Source: Lachnospiraceae bacterium (GTDB lineage Bacteria > Bacillota > Clostridia > Lachnospirales > Lachnospiraceae). From it: a stretch of DNA of 62,257 nt. Each line of letters opens with the position of its first letter. The stretch's first letter is position 1. Shown piece after piece: positions 1-7,661 of the stretch. Where the stretch lies: NCBI GenBank assembly GCA_022793065.1, contig JAAWCE010000047.1:1-62257 (forward strand). Reading direction: 5' to 3'. The position numbers and the translations under genes were made by a program. Under the pieces are notes generated by a model, which was given only the letters and a program-made list of their open reading frames with translations, was not told where the DNA came from and ran no database searches.

Positions 1-188
1 AGGTGAAAAAGGAGCATGAGAATCCAAGTGTAGGATTGATCCTGTGTGCAACAAAGAATGATGAAGTAGTTGAATATGCAATGAGCAGGAGTATGTCGCC
101 GATGCTTGTATCCGAATATAAATTGCAGTTGCCAGATAAAAAAATATTGCGGGAAAAGTTGCAAGAATTAATAAATATATCGGAATAA
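1..188 (+). CDS. C-terminal end of a YhcG-type (DUF1016) PDDEXK nuclease, cut by window start
   Basis: The frame is open from the first bases and ends with TAA at 186-188, so only about the last 62 residues are present. The segment ENPSVGLILC followed by VEYAM, VSEYKLQLPDK and a short helical end matches the C-terminus of YhcG/DUF1016 proteins, which carry a PDDEXK nuclease fold and often sit beside restriction or defence genes. The GTG at 3 is an internal valine rather than a proven start. The catalytic residues lie upstream of the window, so activity cannot be judged. The next locus is a decayed OLD-family ATPase, which fits a degraded defence-type region. Confidence 0.7.
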   Translation, partial: VKKEHENPSVGLILCATKNDEVVEYAMSRSMSPMLVSEYKLQLPDKKILREKLQELINISE

Positions 189-256
189 CTTTAAGTTAAT
201 GCTATAATTAGTCGAAATTGCTTGCATGGAATATTATGAAAGCGGAGGTATTCAAT

Positions 257-756
257 TTGAAACTTTCAAAACGAAAGCTTTATAATTTTCGTTGTGTTGG
301 TGACGTAGAACAAGTCATTGATATTGATAATATTACAGCATTTATTGAAAATAACAGCACTGGAAAAACAGCAGTATTGTTAGCATTAAACGGTTTGTTT
401 TCTAATATATAGTAATGATCGTATTTTGAAGCGCAGCGATTTTCACTTGCCAAAGGGGAAAAATCCAGATGAATTAGAAACCCAGGACTTATATATTGAG
501 GTGGTATTTACTTTCAATGAATTAGAAGATGGCAAAAATGGAGGAAATTCTGTACCACCTTTTTTCAAAGTTTAGTTGTTGATGAGCCGAAAGGGAAACC
601 ATATGTTCGCATCCGGTTAGAGGCAACATGGGAGAAGAGTAATAATACTGAGGGTGCCATTGAGAGCAAGATATATTATATAACATGCTCGGAAAAGGAA
701 GAAATTCGGGAAGAAAATAAGACAAAAGCAGATTGCAGAGCTTGCTTTTTGAAATG
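257..756 (+). pseudogene. Decayed OLD-family ATP-dependent endonuclease
   Basis: A GGAGG at 244-248 precedes a TTG at 257, giving MKLSKRKLYNFRCVG and then a Walker A-like NNSTGKTA, typical of OLD-family/AAA15 N-termini. The P-loop begins with Glu where these proteins usually have Gly. The frame stops at 410-412. A second frame (about 412-575) continues with SNDRILKRSDFHLPKG and FTFNELED and also stops. A third (about 576-756) carries VDEPKGKPYVRIRLEATWE and stops again. A further fragment (733-972) starts LLFEMKCI, then departs from the family. At least three frame changes and a lost C-terminal (Toprim) part mean it cannot make the full enzyme. Confidence 0.75.
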
Positions 757-1039
757 AAGTGTATTGTAGACGATGAGGAGCTTTTCAACATCAAGGCTTT
801 TGGTATTAATGCCGAAACGTTTCGGTATATTTTCAGCTCCGTCATGAGGGATAAGCTATTTTTCGTGGCAATAGTCTGTTTTTCAGAAATGATGCAAAAG
901 TTTACAAACACACTTGACAATCTTTCTCTGACATTCACTTTTGGCCTTGCATTTTATAAAAATAGAGAGTAAAATGATATGCGAAATCGTCAAATATGGA
1001 TATTATTTGGCGGAACATAGAAAAAAGTGAGGGTACGAT

Positions 1040-2332
1040 ATGAAAAACAACAAATGGATATGCGCCGCCATTCCGGCGCTGCTGCTTCACTGCAGTATCG
1101 GTACAGTATACTGCTGGTCAATTTTCAGCCAGGAAATCGCCGATTATATCGGATTTTCCAAAGGCGCTACCGAATGGGCATTTAGTTTTGCAATCTTTTT
1201 CCTGGGAATGTCGGCAGCTTTCCTGGGCAATATTGTGGAGAAAGATATTCACAAATCTTCTCTTATCGCCTCCATCTGCTTTGCCTGCGGAATGGCCGGC
1301 ACAGGTTTCTTCATTTATTATGGCGGCACCCACCAGCATAGTATGTTGTCGCTGATCGGTATCTATATCTGTTATGGTTTTATTATGGGAGTTGGTTTGG
1401 GAACCGGATATCTGTCCCCTGTCAAGACTTTAATGCTCTGGTTTGAGGACAGGAAAGGTCTTGCAACGGGCCTGGCAGTGGCGGGTTTCGGCGCGGCAAA
1501 GGCAATTGCCAGCCCTATTATGCAAGCAATGCTTGATAATCTTGGAGAGGGCGGCATTTATAAAATGTTCCTGATTTTGGCTGTGGTATATTTTATCATG
1601 ATGTTTGCCGGACATATTTTATTGAAAAAACCTTCCAGTTGGCATGAGCCTCAGAAGGCGGAAAAAGGCAAGAGTATGATGGATGTAATTAAGAGTCGTC
1701 CTATTACCAACTACATAGGTATCTGGCTGATGTTTTATATAAACATTACTTGTGGATTGGCGCTGATTTCCCAGGAGAAAATGATTGTAAAATGTATTGG
1801 TCTTGCAGGAGCCGCCGGTATTATTTCCACGGTATCCGCCATCTTTAACGCTGGCGGACGTCTGGGATTCTCTGCATGGGCTGATACCATGAAAGACAGA
1901 AATACCATTTACAAACTGATTTTTATCCTTTCCATTATCTTTACCGGCATTGTAATGTTTACCGGCGGTATTAAAAATGGCGAAGGCAGCCTTATACTGA
2001 TTGTTCTGGTGCTTGGGTTGATATTTGTGGTCAATGCCGGCTATGGCGGCGGTTTTTCCAATGTTCCCACCTTGCTTTCCGACCATTATGGCATGGGCAA
2101 TATCAGCGCCATACACGGCTTGACGCTTTCCGCGTGGGGCATTGCGGGACTGACGGGCAACCAGTTGGCAAACTGGATTGTATCACATTCGGGAGAATTT
2201 ATTGACGTACATGGTGTGTCAGTAAACCCTACCGGTTACCAGAATGTATTGTATGTCACGGGTGTATTGTACATTGTGGCGCTGCTGATCAGCATGTTCC
2301 TGGTACGTCCTATGAAAGAAAAGAAAGCTTAA
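1040..2332 (+). CDS. OFA-family (oxalate/formate antiporter-like) MFS transporter
   Basis: A 430-residue polytopic protein with about 12 hydrophobic segments, of the length expected for the oxalate:formate antiporter family. The N-terminus (LLLHCSIGTVYCWSIF), the loop DRKGLATGLAVAGFGAAKAI after helix 4, and NVPTLLSDHYG in the second half are hallmarks of OFA carriers. The family exchanges or symports small carboxylates at the cytoplasmic membrane; the substrate cannot be read here. The start is supported by GAGGG at 1029-1033. It is followed by a bidirectional hairpin terminator, so it appears monocistronic. No formyl-CoA transferase or oxalyl-CoA decarboxylase is nearby, which argues against a confident oxalate assignment. 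Confidence 0.85.
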   Translation: MKNNKWICAAIPALLLHCSIGTVYCWSIFSQEIADYIGFSKGATEWAFSFAIFFLGMSAAFLGNIVEKDIHKSSLIASICFACGMAGTGFFIYYGGTHQHSMLSLIGIYICYGFIMGVGLGTGYLSPVKTLMLWFEDRKGLATGLAVAGFGAAKAIASPIMQAMLDNLGEGGIYKMFLILAVVYFIMMFAGHILLKKPSSWHEPQKAEKGKSMMDVIKSRPITNYIGIWLMFYINITCGLALISQEKMIVKCIGLAGAAGIISTVSAIFNAGGRLGFSAWADTMKDRNTIYKLIFILSIIFTGIVMFTGGIKNGEGSLILIVLVLGLIFVVNAGYGGGFSNVPTLLSDHYGMGNISAIHGLTLSAWGIAGLTGNQLANWIVSHSGEFIDVHGVSVNPTGYQNVLYVTGVLYIVALLISMFLVRPMKEKKA

Positions 2333-2347
2333 ACTTTTTTGCATTAT

Positions 2348-2378
2348 AAAATGGCGGGAGAAATCCCGCCATTTTATT
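2348..2378. terminator. Bidirectional terminator between MFS gene and convergent araC-type gene
   Basis: Perfect 11-bp stem AAAATGGCGGG (2348-2358) and CCCGCCATTTT (2365-2375) with a 6-nt loop. It is flanked by A and T runs so it can serve both converging genes. Confidence 0.9.
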
Positions 2379-2391
2379 TTGTGATACACAA

Positions 2392-3363
2392 TTATTTTTC
2401 CGGATAAAACCAGCCTGTATATTCCAAAACAGACTGATTTTCTGTCTTCTTGTCAGATTTCTGCATTTGCTTGCGATATTCCCTGGGCGTCATCTGATTG
2501 ATTCTGATAAAATAGCGGTTAAAGCTTGATACAGAGTGAAATCCTACCATTTCCGATATGTTCAGCACCGATTCTTCCGTACTCCGCAGCAAATCACAAG
2601 CCTTGCTGATGCGGGTATTATTTACGAAATCCAAAGGTGAAATACCCATAATGTCATGAAAAACTCTGCGAAAATGGGTGGGGCTCCAATGGCAGAGTTC
2701 AGCGAGATATTCTATGGTAAATTGCTGCATATAATTTTCTTCAATATAATTCAATGCGGGCGCAATGACCAAAGCATTTTCAGTCTCCACTCTGGGTTCT
2801 TCATCTTCTAATTGTAATGCGCCCCAGCCATTGTCTGAACGCTGTATTCGGTAAATCTCTATATATAAGGAAAGAAGAAGTCCTTTTGCGCTGACCTGGA
2901 AGCAGGGCTTTTCTTCTTCCAATTCTCTGATGACGGCCAATACAAGCTCGTGGACGTGGGGATATTCCCCATAACTTAAGACAGGTCGTAAACCGCTTAA
3001 AGTAAATTTTGTCAAATCATAATCTTCCCATGTGGCAGGCAAAAAATTGCGAAAAAGGCCTTTGGGATCCAGATACAGATAAGACCAGTGACTTTCGGTT
3101 CCAGGGCTGCTGCAGGTTGTATGAGGTACATTTTTAGGGATAATTGTAACATTTTCCGCATGAAAAGCCAAAGTTTCTCCCAGTACCTCCATATATCCGC
3201 TTCCGGAATGACAGATGCCAATCTCCAGACAATTATGAAAATGCAGTCTTTTACTGGGGATATCGGATATCTTCCAATGATCTCCGGAAAGTAATTTTAC
3301 CGGGAATTGCATGGGCAGATAATAACTGCGATATTCCGTTACGGGACTTTTAGGTCTTGCCAT
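2392..3363 (-). CDS. AraC-family transcriptional regulator, probable controller of the adjacent sugar ABC operon
   Basis: A 323-residue regulator. Residues about 1-190 resemble an AraC cupin sensor domain (RLHFHNCLEIGICHSGSG, then IIPKNVPHT). Residues about 205-305 are the double helix-turn-helix, with TIEYLAELCHWSPTHFRRVF and VLNISEMVGFHSVSSFNRYF, and end in MTPREYRK. The ATG at 3363 is chosen over an earlier in-frame start at 3423 because GGAG lies just upstream of it and the protein then begins MARPKSP. It is transcribed away from the permease-permease-lipoprotein operon, the usual arrangement for a sugar-responsive AraC activator. The ligand is unknown; rhamnogalacturonan fragments are an inference from context. 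Confidence 0.88.
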   Translation of the reverse strand: MARPKSPVTEYRSYYLPMQFPVKLLSGDHWKISDIPSKRLHFHNCLEIGICHSGSGYMEVLGETLAFHAENVTIIPKNVPHTTCSSPGTESHWSYLYLDPKGLFRNFLPATWEDYDLTKFTLSGLRPVLSYGEYPHVHELVLAVIRELEEEKPCFQVSAKGLLLSLYIEIYRIQRSDNGWGALQLEDEEPRVETENALVIAPALNYIEENYMQQFTIEYLAELCHWSPTHFRRVFHDIMGISPLDFVNNTRISKACDLLRSTEESVLNISEMVGFHSVSSFNRYFIRINQMTPREYRKQMQKSDKKTENQSVLEYTGWFYPEK

Positions 3364-3673
3364 AGGATTCTCCTGTAATAATTTGTGATAACAATATTCA
3401 TAAGTAAGGACATGTATAATCAATTATGCCATAAATGAGCATTTGGTTATTATATATTTTGCACAAGAACTGTTTATTAATTATCATACAATAAAATTGA
3501 AGAAAATCAACCATAACTTTAAAAAATCCTTATTTTGCCATTTACAAACTGTTCACATTTTTCAATTCCAAAACAATTATCTGCATTTATAATGGAAAAA
3601 GCACCCAAAAACTGCAGGTTTACCAATAATATTTTAAAATAAATGGTCGTTTTTGCATAGTATTCTATTCATA

Positions 3674-3704
3674 TTGACTAGAATTAGTCAGCAATTTGTA
3701 TGAT
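3674..3704 (+). promoter_or_regulatory. Candidate promoter with overlapping operator for the ABC operon
   Basis: TTGACT (3674-3679) and TATGAT (3699-3704) have a long 19-bp spacer, a form often seen where an activator is needed. The -35 element overlaps an inverted repeat, TGACTA-GAAT-TAGTCA (3675-3690). Assignment is by pattern only. Confidence 0.45.
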
Positions 3705-3729
3705 AATATTCATATTAAGAATTATAAAA

Positions 3730-3758
3730 TGTACAAAATGACGAGAAAGGTTTGTACA
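3730..3758 (+). promoter_or_regulatory. Inverted repeat in the 5' leader of the ABC operon
   Basis: Perfect 8-bp arms TGTACAAA (3730-3737) and TTTGTACA (3751-3758) around a 13-nt loop, ending 8 bp before the AAAGGAGG ribosome site. It could be an operator or an RNA hairpin affecting translation. Confidence 0.45.
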
Positions 3759-3779
3759 CATTTTTAAAGGAGGATGGGT

Positions 3780-4730
3780 ATGGTAAAGAATGGTGCCGCG
3801 AAAGCGGAAGTCAGAACCAAGACTACCTGGAAGAACGCCATGAAAAGAGACTGGCAGCTATATGTACTGTTATTAGTGCCTTTGGCTTTGGTCTTTATTT
3901 TCAATTTTGCGACGTATCCCGGGTTGAGAGTAGCATTTATGGATTACAAGCCTGCCAAAGGCTACGACGGCAGTGAATGGGTTGGCATGGAAACCTTTGC
4001 CAAAATTTTCAGGGATTCGGATTTCACAAGGGCTTTACGTAATTCGGTAATTTTTAATGTATTGGATTTGGTGGTAGGATTTCCTGTTCCTATTATTTTG
4101 GCTTTGATTCTCAATGAACTTCGTTATCCTAAATTTAAGAAAGGTGCACAGACCATTTTGTATCTGCCGCATTTCCTTTCCTGGGCAATCGTGGGCAGTG
4201 TTGCTTATACAATGTTCAGACCTTCTACCGGTTTGGTTAATATGGCGCTGATGAACGCCGGCATTATTCAGGAAGGTATTCCGTTCCTGACGGAAAAATG
4301 GCATTGGGCCGTGACTTATCTGTTAATCGGCGTATGGCAGGCCATGGGTTGGGGTACCATTCTCTATCTGGCGGCAATTACAGGTATCAATGGAGAACTT
4401 TATGAAGCAGCCATGATTGACGGTGCAAACCGTTGGAAAAGAATGTGGCACATTACCCTTCCCGGTATTAAGAGTACAATTGTTACATTGTTGATTATGA
4501 ACTTGGGTCGTGTAATGGGAAGTAACCTGGAGCGTTTGGTTTCCTTGGGAAATACACAGGTAAAAGACTTCCAGTATCAGTTGGCCGTATACATATATGC
4601 AAAAGGTATTAATAACGGTAAATTTTCCATGGCAACAGCCGTTGGTTTGTTCCAGTCATTGATTGGTTTGGGTCTGGTATTGTTATCTGACAGAGTAGCT
4701 AAGAAACTCGGCGAAGACGGATTATTATAG
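3780..4730 (+). CDS. ABC sugar importer permease, LplB/YteP type
   Basis: A 316-residue integral membrane subunit with about six hydrophobic spans. It carries the permease-ATPase coupling EAA loop (YEAAMIDGANRWKRMWHITLP region, residues about 205-225). The start is the ATG at 3780, seven bases after AAAGGAGG (3766-3773); the ATG at 3774 abuts the ribosome site. It is the first gene of an importer operon with a second permease and a lipoprotein. No ATPase gene is present; such importers generally share an MsmX/UgpC-like ATPase encoded elsewhere. The subfamily includes B. subtilis YteP-YtcP, used for rhamnogalacturonan oligosaccharides, which agrees with the pectin genes at 10-15 kb. Confidence 0.88.
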   Translation: MVKNGAAKAEVRTKTTWKNAMKRDWQLYVLLLVPLALVFIFNFATYPGLRVAFMDYKPAKGYDGSEWVGMETFAKIFRDSDFTRALRNSVIFNVLDLVVGFPVPIILALILNELRYPKFKKGAQTILYLPHFLSWAIVGSVAYTMFRPSTGLVNMALMNAGIIQEGIPFLTEKWHWAVTYLLIGVWQAMGWGTILYLAAITGINGELYEAAMIDGANRWKRMWHITLPGIKSTIVTLLIMNLGRVMGSNLERLVSLGNTQVKDFQYQLAVYIYAKGINNGKFSMATAVGLFQSLIGLGLVLLSDRVAKKLGEDGLL

Positions 4731-4742
4731 GAGGTGAACGAA

Positions 4743-5672
4743 ATGAGTAAGAAAAATCAGGCAGCAGGCGAAGTTTCCACTTCCGCAGGCGGTACACATG
4801 CCATAAACAAATTTCGTGTCAGCGACTTTGTCATGATGGCGGTTATAGTTATTCTCTGTTTGACCTGTATATTACCCTTTGTCCATGTGGCAGTAAAATC
4901 TATTTCCGGAAATACTGCGGTATTGGCAAAGCAAGTATATTTCTGGCCAAAAGATATTACACTTGACGCTTTTAAGCGTGTCTTCGGAGATAATACCATG
5001 ACATATTCCATGCTATTCTCCGTAATCGTAACATTGGTGTTCACATTCCTTGGTATGATAGTATGTACCTGCGCCGCATATCCTCTTTCCAAAAAGAGAT
5101 TGAAAGGCCGTTCCGTAATTACTTTCTTACTGATGGTTTCCATGTATTTTAATGCCGGTATTATTCCCGCATATCTGCTTTATCAGCAGTTGAATGTTCT
5201 GGATACCGTATGGGTGTTGATTTTACCTTTGATTTATTCGCCTTACAATATGTTGATTATGAAGAATTTCTTCTTGAGTACCATACCGGATAGTTTGGAA
5301 GAATCTGCATTTTTGGATGGTGCAAGCAATTTCCAGATTCTTACGAAGATTGTATTGCCTTTGTCCAAACCCATCCTTGCGACACTTTCCCTGTTCTATG
5401 CGGTAGGACGTTGGAATTCTTTTTCCGATAATATGTATTATACCAGAGATGCCAAACTGAAACTGATTCAGTATAAACTCTATCAGTTGGTTGCAAGTGC
5501 TTCCGAAGCACAGACCGCTTCTTTGGCAGATACCGGCGGTGTCAGCCAGTCCGCCCCTGAAGTATTACAGGCTGCAAGTATTATGTTTGTTACCGTGCCC
5601 ATAATTGTCATTTATCCTTTCTTACAGAAATATTTCGTACAGGGCGCAATGATTGGTGCGGTAAAAGGTTAA
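4743..5672 (+). CDS. ABC sugar importer permease, LplC/YtcP type
   Basis: A 309-residue partner permease. An N-terminal cytosolic stretch is followed by six spans. The coupling loop is ESAFLDGASNFQILTKIVLP, and the C-terminal KYFVQGAMIGAVKG is typical of the YtcP/LplC branch. The ATG at 4743 lies 8 bases after AGGAGG (4729-4734), which itself overlaps the stop of the upstream permease gene. That tight spacing implies co-translation. An upstream GTG at 4734 is part of the ribosome site and was rejected as the start. Confidence 0.88.
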   Translation: MSKKNQAAGEVSTSAGGTHAINKFRVSDFVMMAVIVILCLTCILPFVHVAVKSISGNTAVLAKQVYFWPKDITLDAFKRVFGDNTMTYSMLFSVIVTLVFTFLGMIVCTCAAYPLSKKRLKGRSVITFLLMVSMYFNAGIIPAYLLYQQLNVLDTVWVLILPLIYSPYNMLIMKNFFLSTIPDSLEESAFLDGASNFQILTKIVLPLSKPILATLSLFYAVGRWNSFSDNMYYTRDAKLKLIQYKLYQLVASASEAQTASLADTGGVSQSAPEVLQAASIMFVTVPIIVIYPFLQKYFVQGAMIGAVKG

Positions 5673-5747
5673 TTTATTTACGGTAGTTTGTCCGGATTTA
5701 TCCGGGTTACATAAACTATATTTCAATTTTAAAGGAGGAAATAATTT

Positions 5748-7529
5748 ATGAAGAAGGATACTCTTCAGAAAGTTCTTGCCAGTGCTCTTGTAGGCGCTAT
5801 GGCAATGGGAACTTTAACTGGCTGCGGAAGTGAACCCGCTGATTCCAGTAACAGCAGTTCCAGCACGCAGTCAAGCTCTAGCAGCAGCAGTACATCATCC
5901 AGCAGTACCACAGAGGGTTCTTCATCCTCAAGCAGCTCATCTGCTGAAGCATCGTCCAGCAGTACCAGTACAGGTGCTACCGGCATCGACAGCTTTACCG
6001 CTTTCGACAGCAAGGTAACTTTGAAGATTCCTGTATATGATCGTGGAGATTCTTCAAATGGTGTTTCTGATGTTGTAAACAACTATTGGACACAGTGGGT
6101 ACAGACCAATTTTGGCGATAAGTACAATATTGATGTAGAGTATGTTGCAATTACACGTAGTGCAGTTATGACCGACTATACTCTGTTGGCAGCAGGTAAG
6201 GATTTACCTACGATCTGTATGGAGTATGACTATGATAAGTTGGCTACATGGCAGTCAGAAGGTTATTTGCAGCCTTACGACATGGAGCAGCTTAAGACCA
6301 TCGCTCCTACTTACTATCAGAACATGGTAGATAACGGCATTGACGTTTATACGCAGTTGAACGGAGAGGATTATCTCTGCCTTGGTATGAGACCTTATGG
6401 TAATACCAACTATACCTTTATTACATGGTATCGTCAGGACTGGGTTGAAAAAGTAGGAATGACAGGATATCCTAAGACCAGTGCGGAAAGACTTGAGCTG
6501 TTCCAGAAACTGGTTGATGAGGGTATTGCTGAACATCCCGCAGGCGGTGCAAAGGTGTCCGGTGCCGGCGCTGATCAGAACTATGGTTGGAGAGATCAGC
6601 CTCAGGATGAACTTACATGGGCAACCACAGGAGATTATCAGATTCCCGCTCTGTCCACAGAGGCACAGAAGAGATTTTTGAAGTTTGAAAATGAATTGTT
6701 TAACAGAGGATTCAAAAATCCTGAGTATTACACCAGAGATTTGTCCGAGCAGGATTCTGACTTTATCAATGGTAAGACTTTTGAGTGGTCTGGCTATACT
6801 TCTTCCAATATGGAAGTATTGAAGTCCTTCTATGAAGCTAATCCGGATGCTAAGTTGGGTGTTAAGATCAATAGCGGCAAGCTTGAAGTTGACCCTGAGT
6901 GGAAGAGTACTAATTCCTTCAGACCTACCAACGTATTCGGTGCTATGACAGCTTTCTCTAACACTGCAACAGAAGATCAAATTAAAGCTGCTATGATGTA
7001 CATGGAGTGGATGGCACAGGAAGAGAACCTGTTCACCATGACTTGGGGTATCGAAGGCAAGAACTATAACATGGTTGACGGACAGCCGGTTGCAGTTGCA
7101 GATCAGAAGGGTCTGGAAGAGCAGCAGGGTCACAACAACAATGTTGACTACTGGATGATCGTTACCGCAGCTAAGACTCTTGGCAACATTGAAGATGATA
7201 TTAAGGCTATTGCTCCTCAGGGTCTTCCTCAGGACTTCTATGAGGATATCCTTGCTAACTACAAGGGAGAGAATGCAATGTACAACAACGGTGCATACTC
7301 CGATTGTAACTTTGCAACTTCCTTCGACTCTGTAACAGAGTATGGTACTACTCTGAAGGAAGAACTGTATCCTGAATATCGTGATCAGTTGACAATGTGT
7401 AAGCCTGAAGAATTCGACGCTTTGTATGAAGAGTTGAGCCAGAAGTATCTGGATGCAGGTTATCAGGCAGTTATTGACGAGAGAAAAGAAGCTTATGAAG
7501 CAGGTCTGAGCACCAAACTTCCTAAATAA
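5748..7529 (+). CDS. Extracellular sugar-binding lipoprotein of the ABC importer (LplA/YtcQ-like)
   Basis: A 593-residue lipoprotein. The signal peptide ends in LTGC (Cys26), so it should be lipid-anchored outside the membrane. Residues about 32-78 form a Ser/Thr/Glu-rich linker of near-uninterrupted serines, encoded by AGC/TCC/AGT codon mixtures. The rest is a large type-1 extracellular solute-binding domain with aromatic-rich patches such as YTFITWYRQDWVEKVGM and GKTFEWSGYTSSNM. The gene follows the two permeases after 75 bp with a strong AAAGGAGG. The size and neighbour pattern match LplA/YtcQ proteins for oligosaccharides. Pectin fragments are the likely ligand from context, not proven. 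Confidence 0.87.
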   Translation: MKKDTLQKVLASALVGAMAMGTLTGCGSEPADSSNSSSSTQSSSSSSSTSSSSTTEGSSSSSSSSAEASSSSTSTGATGIDSFTAFDSKVTLKIPVYDRGDSSNGVSDVVNNYWTQWVQTNFGDKYNIDVEYVAITRSAVMTDYTLLAAGKDLPTICMEYDYDKLATWQSEGYLQPYDMEQLKTIAPTYYQNMVDNGIDVYTQLNGEDYLCLGMRPYGNTNYTFITWYRQDWVEKVGMTGYPKTSAERLELFQKLVDEGIAEHPAGGAKVSGAGADQNYGWRDQPQDELTWATTGDYQIPALSTEAQKRFLKFENELFNRGFKNPEYYTRDLSEQDSDFINGKTFEWSGYTSSNMEVLKSFYEANPDAKLGVKINSGKLEVDPEWKSTNSFRPTNVFGAMTAFSNTATEDQIKAAMMYMEWMAQEENLFTMTWGIEGKNYNMVDGQPVAVADQKGLEEQQGHNNNVDYWMIVTAAKTLGNIEDDIKAIAPQGLPQDFYEDILANYKGENAMYNNGAYSDCNFATSFDSVTEYGTTLKEELYPEYRDQLTMCKPEEFDALYEELSQKYLDAGYQAVIDERKEAYEAGLSTKLPK

Positions 7530-7560
7530 GATTTCTGATTATTTCTGAGATGATAATGAA

Positions 7561-7595
7561 AACGGCTTTCCGGTTTTCCGGAGAGCCGTTTTTTT
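7561..7595 (+). terminator. Intrinsic terminator of the ABC importer operon
   Basis: A 13-bp stem AACGGCTTTCCGG (7561-7573) with CCGGAGAGCCGTT (7578-7590), including one T-G wobble, a TTTT loop, and a T run to 7595. Confidence 0.9.
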
Positions 7596-7661
7596 GCGCC
7601 TGAAAATTTTTCGTCTGAAAATATAAGAAGATGATTCTCAAAGGATTAGAAATTGAACAAA

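Larger units (their letters stand above)
3364..3779. other. AT-rich divergent regulatory region between araC-type gene and ABC operon
   Basis: A 416-bp gene-free, strongly AT-rich region. It contains a candidate forward promoter with an overlapping inverted repeat (3674-3704), a second inverted repeat (3730-3758) close to the ribosome site, and poly-A/T tracts at about 3470-3650. No open frame of note was seen. The minus-strand promoter for the regulator could not be placed confidently. Confidence 0.6.

Noticed and set aside
733..972. Separate small gene after the OLD pseudogene
   Set aside because: It has no ribosome site, its first residues match the continuing OLD sequence, and the rest has no recognisable family.
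5830..6018. Small open frame in the Ser-rich linker region
   Set aside because: An out-of-frame reading of the serine codon repeat giving a His/Pro/Ala-rich peptide, with no start signal.
6255..7133. Long minus-strand open frame
   Set aside because: It is antisense to the solute-binding lipoprotein gene, and its composition is unlike a real protein.
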